Positions 1-7,976 of a DNA stretch of 64,000 bases are shown here, piece by piece (position 1 is the stretch's first letter; every line of letters starts with the position of its first letter). The position numbers and the translations under genes were made by a program. The stretch covers positions 3,472,001 through 3,536,000 of the forward strand of contig NZ_CP080767.1 of assembly GCF_019602855.1 (NCBI RefSeq), given 5' to 3'. This stretch comes from Cupriavidus pinatubonensis (GTDB lineage Bacteria > Pseudomonadota > Gammaproteobacteria > Burkholderiales > Burkholderiaceae). Below the pieces are notes generated by a model. It saw nothing but the letters and a program-made list of their open reading frames with translations. It had not been told where the DNA came from and searched no databases.

Positions 1-2
1 AG

Positions 3-212
3 GAAATTCGCGTGGCGACGCTGTTCAAGGACGCGCCGCCGGAATTCCTGCGCATGATCGTCGTGCACGAGCTCTCGCACCTGAAGGAGAGCGACCACAA
101 CAAGGCGTTTTACCGGCTCTGCGAACACATGGAGCCGCGCTACCACCAGCTCGAATTCGACACGCGCCTGTGGCTCGCATGGCGCGAAGTGGAACGCGCA
201 GCGAAGGCATAA
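3..212 (+). CDS. YgjP-like zinc metallopeptidase, 3' end only
   Basis: The reading frame is open to the left window edge, so only the C-terminal ~70 residues are present. They contain VVHELSHLK, an HExxH zinc-protease motif, followed by a downstream basic/aromatic stretch (DHNKAFYRLCEHM) as in the YgjP/DUF45 (WLM-like) metallopeptidase family, whose members end shortly after the HELxH helix. The protein would be cytoplasmic; its substrate is not known from sequence. A GTG at 12 is in frame but is unlikely to be the start because the frame continues upstream. The gene ends about 320 bases before the next one and does not look functionally tied to the catabolic cluster. Confidence 0.75.
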   Translation, partial: EIRVATLFKDAPPEFLRMIVVHELSHLKESDHNKAFYRLCEHMEPRYHQLEFDTRLWLAWREVERAAKA

Positions 213-273
213 CGGCAGGTTGTTGCGGCACCCTCCGCTGCGCCTGCTTCGTGCACCGCAACACACAAGCTGC

Positions 274-303
274 TTGACGCTCCCGCGCGCCGCTATGTAT
301 AAC
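274..303 (+). promoter_or_regulatory. Candidate sigma-70 promoter upstream of the amidohydrolase operon
   Basis: TTGACG at 274-279 and TATAAC at 298-303 are separated by 18 bases, each matching five of six consensus positions. The stretch 213-531 has no gene. The promoter would give a leader of about 220 nt before the first start codon at 532. Seen in sequence only; activity is inferred. Confidence 0.45.
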
Positions 304-327
304 GAGCGCGTGGGTAGAAGCGGTCGA

Positions 328-507
328 TTGGACAGCAGCGGCGCAATGCCGTGAGGTCCAACTGGAGATTGCTCACTGACGGAGTGTTTCGTCGGTGGCG
401 CAGTTGTCCAACGTTCCCCTGACAAAGACTCCCGAAAACAGCATGCAAGGCGCCCGCGGCGCTGGTTCGCTCGCGTATCGCGCGCGTTCGCCGCATGCGT
501 GTCCAAC
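328..507. repeat. Cluster of GTCCAA repeats in the leader of the first operon
   Basis: TTGGAC at 328-333 forms an inverted pair with GTCCAAC at 356-362 (22-base spacer), and GTCCAAC occurs again at 406-412 and 501-507. Four copies of a six-base word in under 200 bases is more than expected by chance, and the last lies just before the ribosome binding site of the gene at 532. They may be binding sites for one of the cluster's regulators (LysR at 5528 or AraC at 12028); this is inference. Confidence 0.4.
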
Positions 508-531
508 CTAGTCATTGTTAGGGGATCTCCC

Positions 532-1434
532 ATGATCATCGACACCAGCTGTTATCCGACAAACCTGGTGGACCTGGCCTGGCGCCACGACGGCGAGCCG
601 TTCTCGGGCGAGCGCCTGATCCAGATGATGGACGGCCCGTTCACCATCAACGGCAAGCCGCGCCGCATCGACAAGGCCTTTATCCAGCCCCCGCAAGGCA
701 ACACCATCTACACGTGGACCGATGGCGAGAAGTCGGGCAGCGAATCCATCGACGCGTACATGGCCTACACGGTCGAGATGGTGAAGAAGTACCCGGACCG
801 CTTTATCGGCTGCTTCGTCTACAACCCGCGCTGCGGCGTGCAGAACGGCGTCAACGCGATCGAGCACTATGTAAAGACGCTCGGTTTCAAGATGGTCCAG
901 TTCCAGGCCAATATGCACGCGTACCGGCCCGACCGCGCGCTCGACTGGCTGCGGCCCGCGCTACAGAAATGCGCGGAACTCGGCGTGCTGGTCAAGCTGC
1001 ATACCGGCGACGGCCCGTACAGCATCCCGACCGAATGGGTGCCAATGATGAAGGAGTTCCCGACGGTCAACTTCATCATGGCCCACTTCGGCGTGCAGAC
1101 CGGCGGCGTGTACTGCTTCGAGCCGTTCCAGATGGCCATGGATATGCCCAACGTGTACTGCGAATCGGGCTGGTGTCTGCAGTCGCGCATCGTCGAGTTC
1201 GCCAAGGTGCTGCCGAAACACAAGATCCTGTTCGGCTCCGATACCCCGCCCAACGAGCCAGGCATGTGGCTGCGCCTGCTGGAAGTGCTGTGCTTCGAGC
1301 CGCCGCAAGGCCTGAACCTCGACGAAGACACGCTCGAGGATTACCTCGGCAACAACGTCGCCCGCATGATCGGCCTGGAGCCGACACCGGTGCCGCGCAC
1401 CCTCGAGGAAGCCAGGGCGCGCCTGGCTGCATGA
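532..1434 (+). CDS. ACMSD-like amidohydrolase paralogue with a degenerate metal site
   Basis: This 300-residue protein belongs to the amidohydrolase-2 (ACMSD-like, TIM-barrel) family of decarboxylases and hydrolases. The ATG at 532 is chosen because AGGGGA precedes it and its N-terminus then aligns with the downstream paralogue. The N-terminal HxH metal motif is lost: the family position reads DTSCYP (Ser6, Tyr8) where the neighbour at 1472 has DTHLHP. The remaining family residues persist: His157 in LHTGDGPY, His185 in AHFG and Asp237 in GSDTPPNEP. The two proteins are otherwise colinear and very similar. It may be a non-catalytic partner in a heteromer, or an enzyme with altered metal use. 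It is first in a probable operon with the genes at 1472 and 2484. The substrate is unknown. Confidence 0.8.
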   Translation: MIIDTSCYPTNLVDLAWRHDGEPFSGERLIQMMDGPFTINGKPRRIDKAFIQPPQGNTIYTWTDGEKSGSESIDAYMAYTVEMVKKYPDRFIGCFVYNPRCGVQNGVNAIEHYVKTLGFKMVQFQANMHAYRPDRALDWLRPALQKCAELGVLVKLHTGDGPYSIPTEWVPMMKEFPTVNFIMAHFGVQTGGVYCFEPFQMAMDMPNVYCESGWCLQSRIVEFAKVLPKHKILFGSDTPPNEPGMWLRLLEVLCFEPPQGLNLDEDTLEDYLGNNVARMIGLEPTPVPRTLEEARARLAA

Positions 1435-1471
1435 GCGCTATGCACTGACAACGGACTCCGGAGCACACACC

Positions 1472-2386
1472 ATGATCATCGACACCCACCTGCACCCGAC
1501 CAACCTCGTCGACGAAGCCTGGCGCCACACGGGCGAGCCCTTCAACGGCGAGCGCATGCTCAAGATGATGGACGGCCCCTACATGATCAACGGCAAGCCG
1601 CGCCGCATCGACATGGGCTTTATCCAGCCGCCGCCGGGCAATACCGGCTACCGCGACGGCAATCGCCGCGGCCGCGAAGGCATCCGCGACTACATGGCCT
1701 ACGTGGCCAGCCTGTGCCAGAAGTACCCTGACCGCTTTATCGGCAACTTCACGTTCAACCCGCGCTGGGGCCCGGAAGAAGGCGCGCAGGAGCTGGAATT
1801 CCATATCAAGGAATATGGCTTCAAGATGGTCAAGCTGCACGCCAATATGCACGGCTACCGGCCCGACCGCTGCCTCGACTGGCTACGCCCGGCGATGAAG
1901 GTCTGCGCCAAGTACAACACCGTGGTGCTGATCCACACCGGCGACGGACCGTACACGATCCCGACCATGTTCTACCCGGTGATCCGCGAGTTCCCGATGG
2001 TCAATTTCATCATCGGGCACTTCGGCATCCAGACCGGCGGCAACTACTCGTTCGAGGCGTTCTGGATGGCGATGGACACCCCCAACGTGTACTGCGAATC
2101 GGGCTGGTGCTTCCAGTCTCGCATCGTCGAGTTCGCGCGCGAGCTGCCGCGCAACAAGATCGTGTTCGGCACCGACACGCCGCCCAACGAGCCCGGCATG
2201 TGGCTGCGCGAGCTGGAAATGCTGTGCGGCCCGGCGCCGCAGGGCATGGATCTCGATGAGGACGGCCTTGAGGACTACATGGGCAACAACATCGCGCGGC
2301 TGGTCGGCATCGAGCCCACTGCGCCGCCGAAGACCCAGCAAGAGGCACAGGCGCGGCTCAAGGACACCTACGCCAGCACGCGCTGA
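1472..2386 (+). CDS. ACMSD-like amidohydrolase with an intact metal site
   Basis: The 304-residue amidohydrolase-2 family protein has a complete set of expected metal and catalytic residues: HxH at His6/His8 in DTHLHP, His155 in IHTGDGPY, His183 in GHFG and Asp235 in GTDTPPNEP. The family includes ACMS decarboxylase, gamma-resorcylate decarboxylase and lactone-type hydrolases, so it may catalyse a decarboxylation or hydrolysis. CCGGAG stands before the ATG. It lies 37 bases after its paralogue and about 100 bases before a UbiD-type decarboxylase, suggesting one pathway. No signal peptide; cytoplasmic. The exact substrate cannot be read from the sequence. Confidence 0.85.
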   Translation: MIIDTHLHPTNLVDEAWRHTGEPFNGERMLKMMDGPYMINGKPRRIDMGFIQPPPGNTGYRDGNRRGREGIRDYMAYVASLCQKYPDRFIGNFTFNPRWGPEEGAQELEFHIKEYGFKMVKLHANMHGYRPDRCLDWLRPAMKVCAKYNTVVLIHTGDGPYTIPTMFYPVIREFPMVNFIIGHFGIQTGGNYSFEAFWMAMDTPNVYCESGWCFQSRIVEFARELPRNKIVFGTDTPPNEPGMWLRELEMLCGPAPQGMDLDEDGLEDYMGNNIARLVGIEPTAPPKTQQEAQARLKDTYASTR

Positions 2387-2483
2387 GCCACACCGAGTAG
2401 ATCCGCAGGCATGGCACGGCGGCCGCGACGAGCGGCCGCCGGGGCAGCCTTCGCCGTGCCAACCCTGACGACAGGAGGCATTC

Positions 2484-3908
2484 ATGAACTCGCCCTCCGC
2501 GCCCTTCGCTACCGCATCGGCGCACAAGACTTTCCACGACACCTCGCAGGATTTCCACCAGTTCCTGGCCGCATACCGCGAGGCGTATCCCGATGATGTG
2601 CTGCAGATCCGCGAACCGGTCAGCGCCGATCAGGACCCGACCGCGCTGGTCTGGGCACTCGCGGCGCAGGGCCGCCATCCGGCGCTGCTGTTCGAGCAGG
2701 TAGATGGACTTGGCACGCCACTGGTCACCAACCTCTTCGCTTCGCGCGAGCGCGTGGGCCGCATGCTCGGCGGCGTGCCGCCATCTGCCATCCACGCCGA
2801 GTATCAGGCGCGCAGCCGCCGCATGGTCGCGCCGCGCGTGCTGGAGGGCGGCGCCGTCACCGGCCATGTCGAGACGCGCCACATCGACCTGCGCACCATC
2901 CCGGCGATCCGGCACTTCGCGAGCGACCGCGGCCCGTACATCACTAACGCGATCCTGATCGCGGAAGACCCGGAGACCAGCGTCGGCAACGCGAGCTTCC
3001 ACCGCTCGATGCTGCATTCGCCGACCGAAATCGCCACGAGCCTGCATTCGCGCGGGCACCTGTGGCGCATGCAGCAGCGCGCGGCCCAACTGGGCAAGCC
3101 ATTGCCGGTGGCGATGGTGATCGGCGCGCACCCGCTGTTCATGCTTGCCGGCGCGGCTCGGCTGCCGTTCGGCGTGGATGAGCGCCATGTCGCCGGCGGC
3201 CTGCTTGGCGCGCCGATGGAGGCGGTGCGCACGCCGCGCTATGGCATCCTCGTGCCGGCACACGCCGAGATCGTTCTTGAAGGCGTGATCGATCCCGAAG
3301 CGCGCGTCGAGGAAGGCCCGTTCGGCGAGTTCACCGGCTATTCGTCGGACCGCTCGACCAACAACCTGCTGCGTGTGGAAAGCGTGATGCGGCGCACCGA
3401 CGCGTGGCTTGTCGACGTGGTCGGCGGCAACTCGGCCGAGCACCTGAACCTTGGCCGCATCCCGCGCGAATCGGAGATGGTCGAAAAGCTCAGGGAGCGC
3501 TTTCCGAGCGTGACCGCCGTGCACTATCCGAGTTCGGGCACGCACTTCCACGCCTACGTGGCACTGCGCCAGAGCCGCCCGGGCGAAGCGCGCCAGGTGA
3601 TGCTGGGCCTGCTCGGCTGGGACCCGTACCTGAAGACCGTCGTGGCCGTCGATGAAGACGTCGACATCACGCGCGACGACGAAGTGCTGTGGGCCATGGC
3701 CACGCATCTGCAGCCGCATCTCGATGTGGTGGTGGTCGACGGGTTGCCGGGTAGTGCGTTGGACCCATCTGCGTCCGGTGTTGGCACGACCTCGCGCATG
3801 GGACTGGATGCCACACGCGGGCCGAACTTCGATGGGGTGCGCGCGCGCATCGATGCAGCGGCAATGGACAGGGCTCAGGCGCTGCTCGCACGCCTGGCAG
3901 TCCCGTAA
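2484..3908 (+). CDS. UbiD-family prenylated-FMN-dependent decarboxylase
   Basis: The 474-residue protein is a reversible (de)carboxylase of the UbiD family, which acts on aromatic, heteroaromatic or alpha,beta-unsaturated acids using prenylated FMN and a divalent metal. Family residues visible by pattern are Asn169 and Arg174 (GNASFHRS), His192 (RGHLWR), Glu233 (VDERHVAGG) and the acidic pair Glu277/Glu282 in EEGPFGEFTGY. AGGAGG at 2473-2478 sets the ATG. It lacks its own adjacent ubiX; a ubiX-like gene lies 6.3 kb downstream at 10246 in the same cluster, which supports a dedicated cofactor supply. It is probably not the ubiquinone UbiD because the context is catabolic. Confidence 0.88.
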   Translation: MNSPSAPFATASAHKTFHDTSQDFHQFLAAYREAYPDDVLQIREPVSADQDPTALVWALAAQGRHPALLFEQVDGLGTPLVTNLFASRERVGRMLGGVPPSAIHAEYQARSRRMVAPRVLEGGAVTGHVETRHIDLRTIPAIRHFASDRGPYITNAILIAEDPETSVGNASFHRSMLHSPTEIATSLHSRGHLWRMQQRAAQLGKPLPVAMVIGAHPLFMLAGAARLPFGVDERHVAGGLLGAPMEAVRTPRYGILVPAHAEIVLEGVIDPEARVEEGPFGEFTGYSSDRSTNNLLRVESVMRRTDAWLVDVVGGNSAEHLNLGRIPRESEMVEKLRERFPSVTAVHYPSSGTHFHAYVALRQSRPGEARQVMLGLLGWDPYLKTVVAVDEDVDITRDDEVLWAMATHLQPHLDVVVVDGLPGSALDPSASGVGTTSRMGLDATRGPNFDGVRARIDAAAMDRAQALLARLAVP

Positions 3909-4132
3909 GGGATTACCCCGTCGAAACGGCGGATTCATCGTCCAACCCGATCGATAAATCCGCCACGAGCATTGTTCCTGACCGCCCCCGCTGGCATGCT
4001 GGATTCATAGAACAGGACAGGCGCGGGCATGCAAGGGATGGCATCGACCATCCGTACACGATCGCCGGCGACCTTCGGGCGACACCGACGCAACCGAGCG
4101 CGACCGGCGTGGTACCGACCAATGGAGACAGC

Positions 4133-5524
4133 ATGACCCCCAACCTGCAATCGCATGGGGCAGTCCCCGTGCATCCCGTCGACGAAGTCCTGCCCGCCCC
4201 GCGTCTGCTCGCATTGGGCCTGCAGCATGTGCTGGTGATGTATGCCGGCGCCATTGCCGTGCCGCTGATCGTGGGCGGCGCGCTCAAGCTGCCCAAGGAC
4301 CAGATCGCGTTCCTGATCGCCGCCGACCTGTTCTGCTGTGGCCTCGTGACGATGATCCAGAGCATCGGCATCTGGAAAGTTGGCATCCGGCTGCCCGTCA
4401 TGATGGGCGTGACCTTCACGGCCATCGCGCCGATCATCGCGACCGGTTCCAATCCCTCGCTCGGGCTGCCCGCCGTGTTCGGCGCGGTGATGCTCGCCGG
4501 CATTTTCACGTTCCTGGTGGCGCCATACGTCGGCAAGATGGTGCGCTGGTTCCCGCCGGTGGTAACGGGCACCGTGGTGCTCGTGATCGGCATCTCGCTG
4601 ATGCGTGTGGGCATCAACTGGGCTGCTGGCGGCAACCCGATGATCTCGACGCCCAACGGGCCCGTACCGAACCCGAACTTCGGCGTGCCGGTCAACATCG
4701 CCATTGCCACGGTTGTGCTGCTGACGGTGCTGGCTCTGGTGGCGTTCGCCAAAGGATTTCTATGCAATGTCGCCGTGCTGATCGGCATCCTGACCGGCTT
4801 CGCGATTGCGCTGTCGCTCGGCAAGGTCAGCTTCGACGGTCTCGCTGCGGCGCACTGGGTGGAGCTGATCACGCCGTTCCATTTCGGCTGGCCGACCTTC
4901 GATCCGATGACGACTGTCACGCTGTGTGTGGTGATGGTGGTGATCATGATCGAAGGCGTCGGGCAGTTCCTGGCCCTTGGCGAGATCGTCGGCCGGCCGG
5001 TGACCTGCGACGACCTGACACGCGGGCTGCGCGCTGACGGCGTCGGCGCGCTCGTCGGTGCGGTGTTCAACACGTTCACCTACACATCGTATGCGCAGAA
5101 CGTCGGACTGGTGCAGGTCACTGGCGTGCGCAGCCGCTGGGTCTGCGCGACGGCCGGCGCGATCCTGGTCGTGCTCGGCTGCCTGCCGAAGCTCGCGTTC
5201 TTCGCGGCGTCGATTCCGCAGTACGTGCTGGGCGGTGCCGCGCTCGTGATGTTTGGCATGGTCGCGGCCACAGGCGTGCGCATCCTCGGCCATGTCGATT
5301 TCGTCGAGAACAAGAAGAACGCCTACATCGTCGCGGTGAGCATCGCGCTCGGCATGATTCCGCTCGTGTCGGAGCGGTTCTTCTCGCAGATGCCGGAGCT
5401 GCTCGCCAAGTTCTGCCAGAACGGCATCCTGCTCGGCACGCTGTCCGCGGTGCTGCTGAACGTGCTGTTCAATGCGCGCTCGCCGCAGCCGCAAGCGCAC
5501 GGCCTTGCGAAAGAGCCCGCCTGA
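4133..5524 (+). CDS. NCS2-family nucleobase:cation symporter
   Basis: The protein has 463 residues and about a dozen or more hydrophobic segments, with family features such as GLQHVLVMYAGAIAVPL near the N-terminus and QNVGLVQVTGVRSR in the second half. NCS2 permeases (UraA/PbuX/UacT type) import uracil, xanthine, urate or similar bases with protons across the inner membrane. The ATG at 4133 is preferred over an in-frame GTG at 4109 because GGAGA lies five to six bases before it. It is a likely importer for the substrate of this cluster. A paralogue at 13280 carries a frameshift, so this may be the only intact copy here. Its stop is three bases from the convergent LysR stop. Confidence 0.88.
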   Translation: MTPNLQSHGAVPVHPVDEVLPAPRLLALGLQHVLVMYAGAIAVPLIVGGALKLPKDQIAFLIAADLFCCGLVTMIQSIGIWKVGIRLPVMMGVTFTAIAPIIATGSNPSLGLPAVFGAVMLAGIFTFLVAPYVGKMVRWFPPVVTGTVVLVIGISLMRVGINWAAGGNPMISTPNGPVPNPNFGVPVNIAIATVVLLTVLALVAFAKGFLCNVAVLIGILTGFAIALSLGKVSFDGLAAAHWVELITPFHFGWPTFDPMTTVTLCVVMVVIMIEGVGQFLALGEIVGRPVTCDDLTRGLRADGVGALVGAVFNTFTYTSYAQNVGLVQVTGVRSRWVCATAGAILVVLGCLPKLAFFAASIPQYVLGGAALVMFGMVAATGVRILGHVDFVENKKNAYIVAVSIALGMIPLVSERFFSQMPELLAKFCQNGILLGTLSAVLLNVLFNARSPQPQAHGLAKEPA

Positions 5525-5527
5525 CGA

Positions 5528-6442
5528 CTAACCGAGATTGCCGCGATTGCGCATCAACAGGTCGCGGAAGCGCTGGGCCGGCGGCGACAGCGACCGGTCC
5601 GCGTGCACCAGCAGCGAGATCTCGCGATGGATCACCGGATCGGTCGGCATGACCGTGGCCAGTCCCAGCGCCTCGGTCAGCCGCGTCACTGCGGCGCTCA
5701 TCACGGCGATACCGAGGCCGGCCTCGACCATGCCGACCATCGTCAGCGGCAGCAGCACCTCATGCAGCCGCGACAGCGTGATGCCGCGCGCGGCCAGTGC
5801 GGCATCGAGGCAGTCGCGGATCGGATTGCCCTTGTGCGGACCGATCAACGGAATGGGCGCCACATCTTCCCAGCGCAGAGTCTTGCGCCGCAGCAGCGGA
5901 TGGTCGGGCGGCATCACGATCACAAACGGATCCGTCGATAGCCGGTGCGCGGCCAGGTCGGGCTGCCCTTCCGGAATCGTGCCGATGCCGAAGTCGACCT
6001 CGCCCGAGCTGACCATCTTCGGCACCTCATGCTCTGACACATCGTGGATGTCGACCTTCACGCCCGGATGTCCAAGGCTGAACTCGCGAATGAAGCGCGG
6101 CAGCATCAGTGCCGCCTGGATCGACGAGGCCGCAATCGATACGCGCCCCCGGCCCAGCGTGCGCAACTCGCTCGACGTCTCGATCGCGCTGTCGATATCG
6201 GCCACCGCCTTCTTCACGAGCGGCAGCAGTTCCTCGCCAGCCTGCGTGATGTGGAGCTGGCGCGTATGCCGGTCGAACAGCTTCAGGCCGAGGTTGTCTT
6301 CGAGCTCGTGGATCAGCGCGCTGACAGAGGACTGCGACAGGTCCAGCTTTTCCGCCGCGCGCGTGAAATGCCGCTCCTGCGCCACCGCGATAAAGGCGCG
6401 CAGTTGCCGCAGCGACACGTTCATGTTGCCGATGTTGGCCAC
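5528..6442 (-). CDS. LysR-type transcriptional regulator
   Basis: This 304-residue LysR-family protein has an N-terminal winged helix-turn-helix (LRQLRAFIAVAQERHFTRAA, then LSQSSVSALIHELE) and a periplasmic-binding-protein-like effector domain. The start is a GTG, supported by AGGAGG at 6450-6455 on its strand. It is divergent from the molybdenum hydroxylase operon at 6622 and convergent with the NCS2 permease at 4133. It is likely to control the molybdenum hydroxylase-ubiX operon, and perhaps the 532 operon, in response to a pathway intermediate. The effector is unknown. Confidence 0.88.
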   Translation of the reverse strand: MANIGNMNVSLRQLRAFIAVAQERHFTRAAEKLDLSQSSVSALIHELEDNLGLKLFDRHTRQLHITQAGEELLPLVKKAVADIDSAIETSSELRTLGRGRVSIAASSIQAALMLPRFIREFSLGHPGVKVDIHDVSEHEVPKMVSSGEVDFGIGTIPEGQPDLAAHRLSTDPFVIVMPPDHPLLRRKTLRWEDVAPIPLIGPHKGNPIRDCLDAALAARGITLSRLHEVLLPLTMVGMVEAGLGIAVMSAAVTRLTEALGLATVMPTDPVIHREISLLVHADRSLSPPAQRFRDLLMRNRGNLG

Positions 6443-6621
6443 TTGTCTTCCTCCTGTGGTCAGGTGCGCGCCTGCTGCGGAGATCCGCGCGGCGCATCTG
6501 ATTCAGAGGGTAACACGATCAATTAATAGGTTTCGAGGTCTTTACCGATGATGGCCCTCACACCATGATGGTTGCTAACGGATGGCCCCGCAGGCCGCCG
6601 AAGCAATCCTCAGGAGAAGCG
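6443..6621. promoter_or_regulatory. Divergent LysR / molybdenum-hydroxylase intergenic region
   Basis: The 179-base spacer between two divergent starts includes an AT-rich stretch, GATCAATTAATAGG at 6517-6530, in otherwise GC-rich DNA. LysR regulators commonly bind such shared promoter regions, so this is the likely operator. No confident -35/-10 pair was picked. Confidence 0.35.
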
Positions 6622-7506
6622 ATGAGAGCGTTTGAATACTTCGAGCCGGCCACGCTTGCCGATGCTTCGGCAATGCTGCACCGCGCCGGCGGCAAGGCCA
6701 CCGTGCTGGCCGGCGGCACCGACCTGCTCGTGCAGATCAAGGAGTCGGTGCGCAAGCCCGAGCAGGTCATCAACATCAAGAAGATCCCGGGCATGGACGT
6801 GCTTACGTTCGATCCCGTGAATGGCCTGCGCATCGGTGCGCTGGTCACTACGCGTCAACTCGAAACCTGTGGCTTTGTGCAACGGCACTACGCCGGGCTG
6901 GCGAAGGCGGTGACGGACTTCGCCTCGATCCAGGTGCGCCACCGCGCAACCGTGGTCGGCAATGTGTGCCGCGCGTCGCCGTCGGCCGATTCCATCGCGC
7001 CGCTGGTCGCGGATCGTGCATCGGTGCATTTGTATGGACTGTCGGGCTCGCGCGAGATGCGCGTGGAGGACTTCATCACCGACGTCGGCAAGACCGCGAT
7101 CGCACCGGACGAAATCGTGACTCGCATCACCGTGCCCGCACCGCGCGCGCATACCGGCAAGGTCTATCTCAAGCATGGCCGGCGCGTGCAGATGGAACTG
7201 GCCACGGTTGGCGTAGCGGTATCGCTGACCATCGAAGAAGGCCGCTGTACAGATGCCAACATCGTGCTCGCCGCGGTGGGGCCCACGCCGGTACGCGCCG
7301 AACACGCCGAGGCACTGCTGCGCGACCACCACCTCACCGATGCACTGATCCTGCAGGCCGCACATGCCGCCACACGCGACGCGCGCCCGATCAGCGACGT
7401 GCGTGCGAGCGAAGCCTATCGCCGACAGATGGTCAGCGTGCTCACGCGCCGCGCGCTAGAGGAAGCCCACAAACGCGCTTTGGAGGCCACACCATGCGAA
7501 AGCTAA
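6622..7506 (+). CDS. Molybdenum hydroxylase FAD-binding (medium) subunit
   Basis: The 294-residue protein resembles the FAD subunits of xanthine dehydrogenase/CO dehydrogenase-type hydroxylases. It shows the FAD-binding AGGTDLLVQIK near residue 35 and the TVVGNVCRASPSADSIAPL motif near residue 115. It has the short length of CoxM/NicA-like subunits and lacks the extra iron-sulfur insertion of 4-hydroxybenzoyl-CoA reductase beta subunits, which argues against that enzyme. The ATG at 6622 follows AGGAGA. It overlaps the next gene by 13 bases, so translation is probably coupled. In the complex, FAD passes electrons from the [2Fe-2S] centres to an acceptor. Confidence 0.88.
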   Translation: MRAFEYFEPATLADASAMLHRAGGKATVLAGGTDLLVQIKESVRKPEQVINIKKIPGMDVLTFDPVNGLRIGALVTTRQLETCGFVQRHYAGLAKAVTDFASIQVRHRATVVGNVCRASPSADSIAPLVADRASVHLYGLSGSREMRVEDFITDVGKTAIAPDEIVTRITVPAPRAHTGKVYLKHGRRVQMELATVGVAVSLTIEEGRCTDANIVLAAVGPTPVRAEHAEALLRDHHLTDALILQAAHAATRDARPISDVRASEAYRRQMVSVLTRRALEEAHKRALEATPCES

Positions 7507-7976
7507 TCGAACTCGTCATCAACGGCGAACCGCGCGAGCTTGCGGTCGAGCCGCACGCCACGCTGCTGGACGCGCTGCGCAACGACGCCGGCCTGACTGG
7601 TACCAAGAAGGGCTGCGACGTCGGCGAATGCGGCTCATGCACCGTCATCGTCGACGGCAGGCCGATGAATTCGTGCCTGATGCTTGCGCCCGAGGCGCAT
7701 GGCTGCCAGCTCACCACGATCGAAGGCGTGCAGCCGTCGCCCGACACCGTGCATCCGATCCAGGAGCAGTTCATGCAATGCGGCGCCGCGCAGTGCGGCT
7801 TCTGCACGCCGGGCTTCGTGATGATGGCCAAGGCGCTCCTTGAAGCGAACCCGCACCCGACGCGCGACGAGATTCGCTTTGCGATTGCCGGCAACATCTG
7901 CCGCTGCACGGGGTACACCAAGATCATCGAGGCGATCGAAAAGACTGCCGCCGCGATGGCGAACGAGGAGGCATGA
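7494..7976 (+). CDS. Molybdenum hydroxylase [2Fe-2S] (small) subunit
   Basis: This 160-residue protein carries the two iron-sulfur domains of the xanthine-oxidase family. An N-terminal plant-ferredoxin-type cluster has Cys41, Cys46, Cys49 and Cys61 (CDVGECGSC motif). A helical domain has Cys101, Cys104, Cys136 and Cys138 (CGFC and CRC motifs). GGAGG precedes the ATG by seven bases, inside the 3' end of the FAD-subunit gene. The stop overlaps the start of the large-subunit gene, so the three subunits form one translationally coupled unit. There is no signal peptide; the complex is cytoplasmic. Confidence 0.92.
   Translation: MRKLIELVINGEPRELAVEPHATLLDALRNDAGLTGTKKGCDVGECGSCTVIVDGRPMNSCLMLAPEAHGCQLTTIEGVQPSPDTVHPIQEQFMQCGAAQCGFCTPGFVMMAKALLEANPHPTRDEIRFAIAGNICRCTGYTKIIEAIEKTAAAMANEEA

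Noticed and set aside
1076..1852. A 258-codon minus-strand open frame opposite the two amidohydrolases
   Set aside because: It is a frame shadow spanning the intergenic gap; the plus-strand proteins have conserved motifs and ribosome binding sites.
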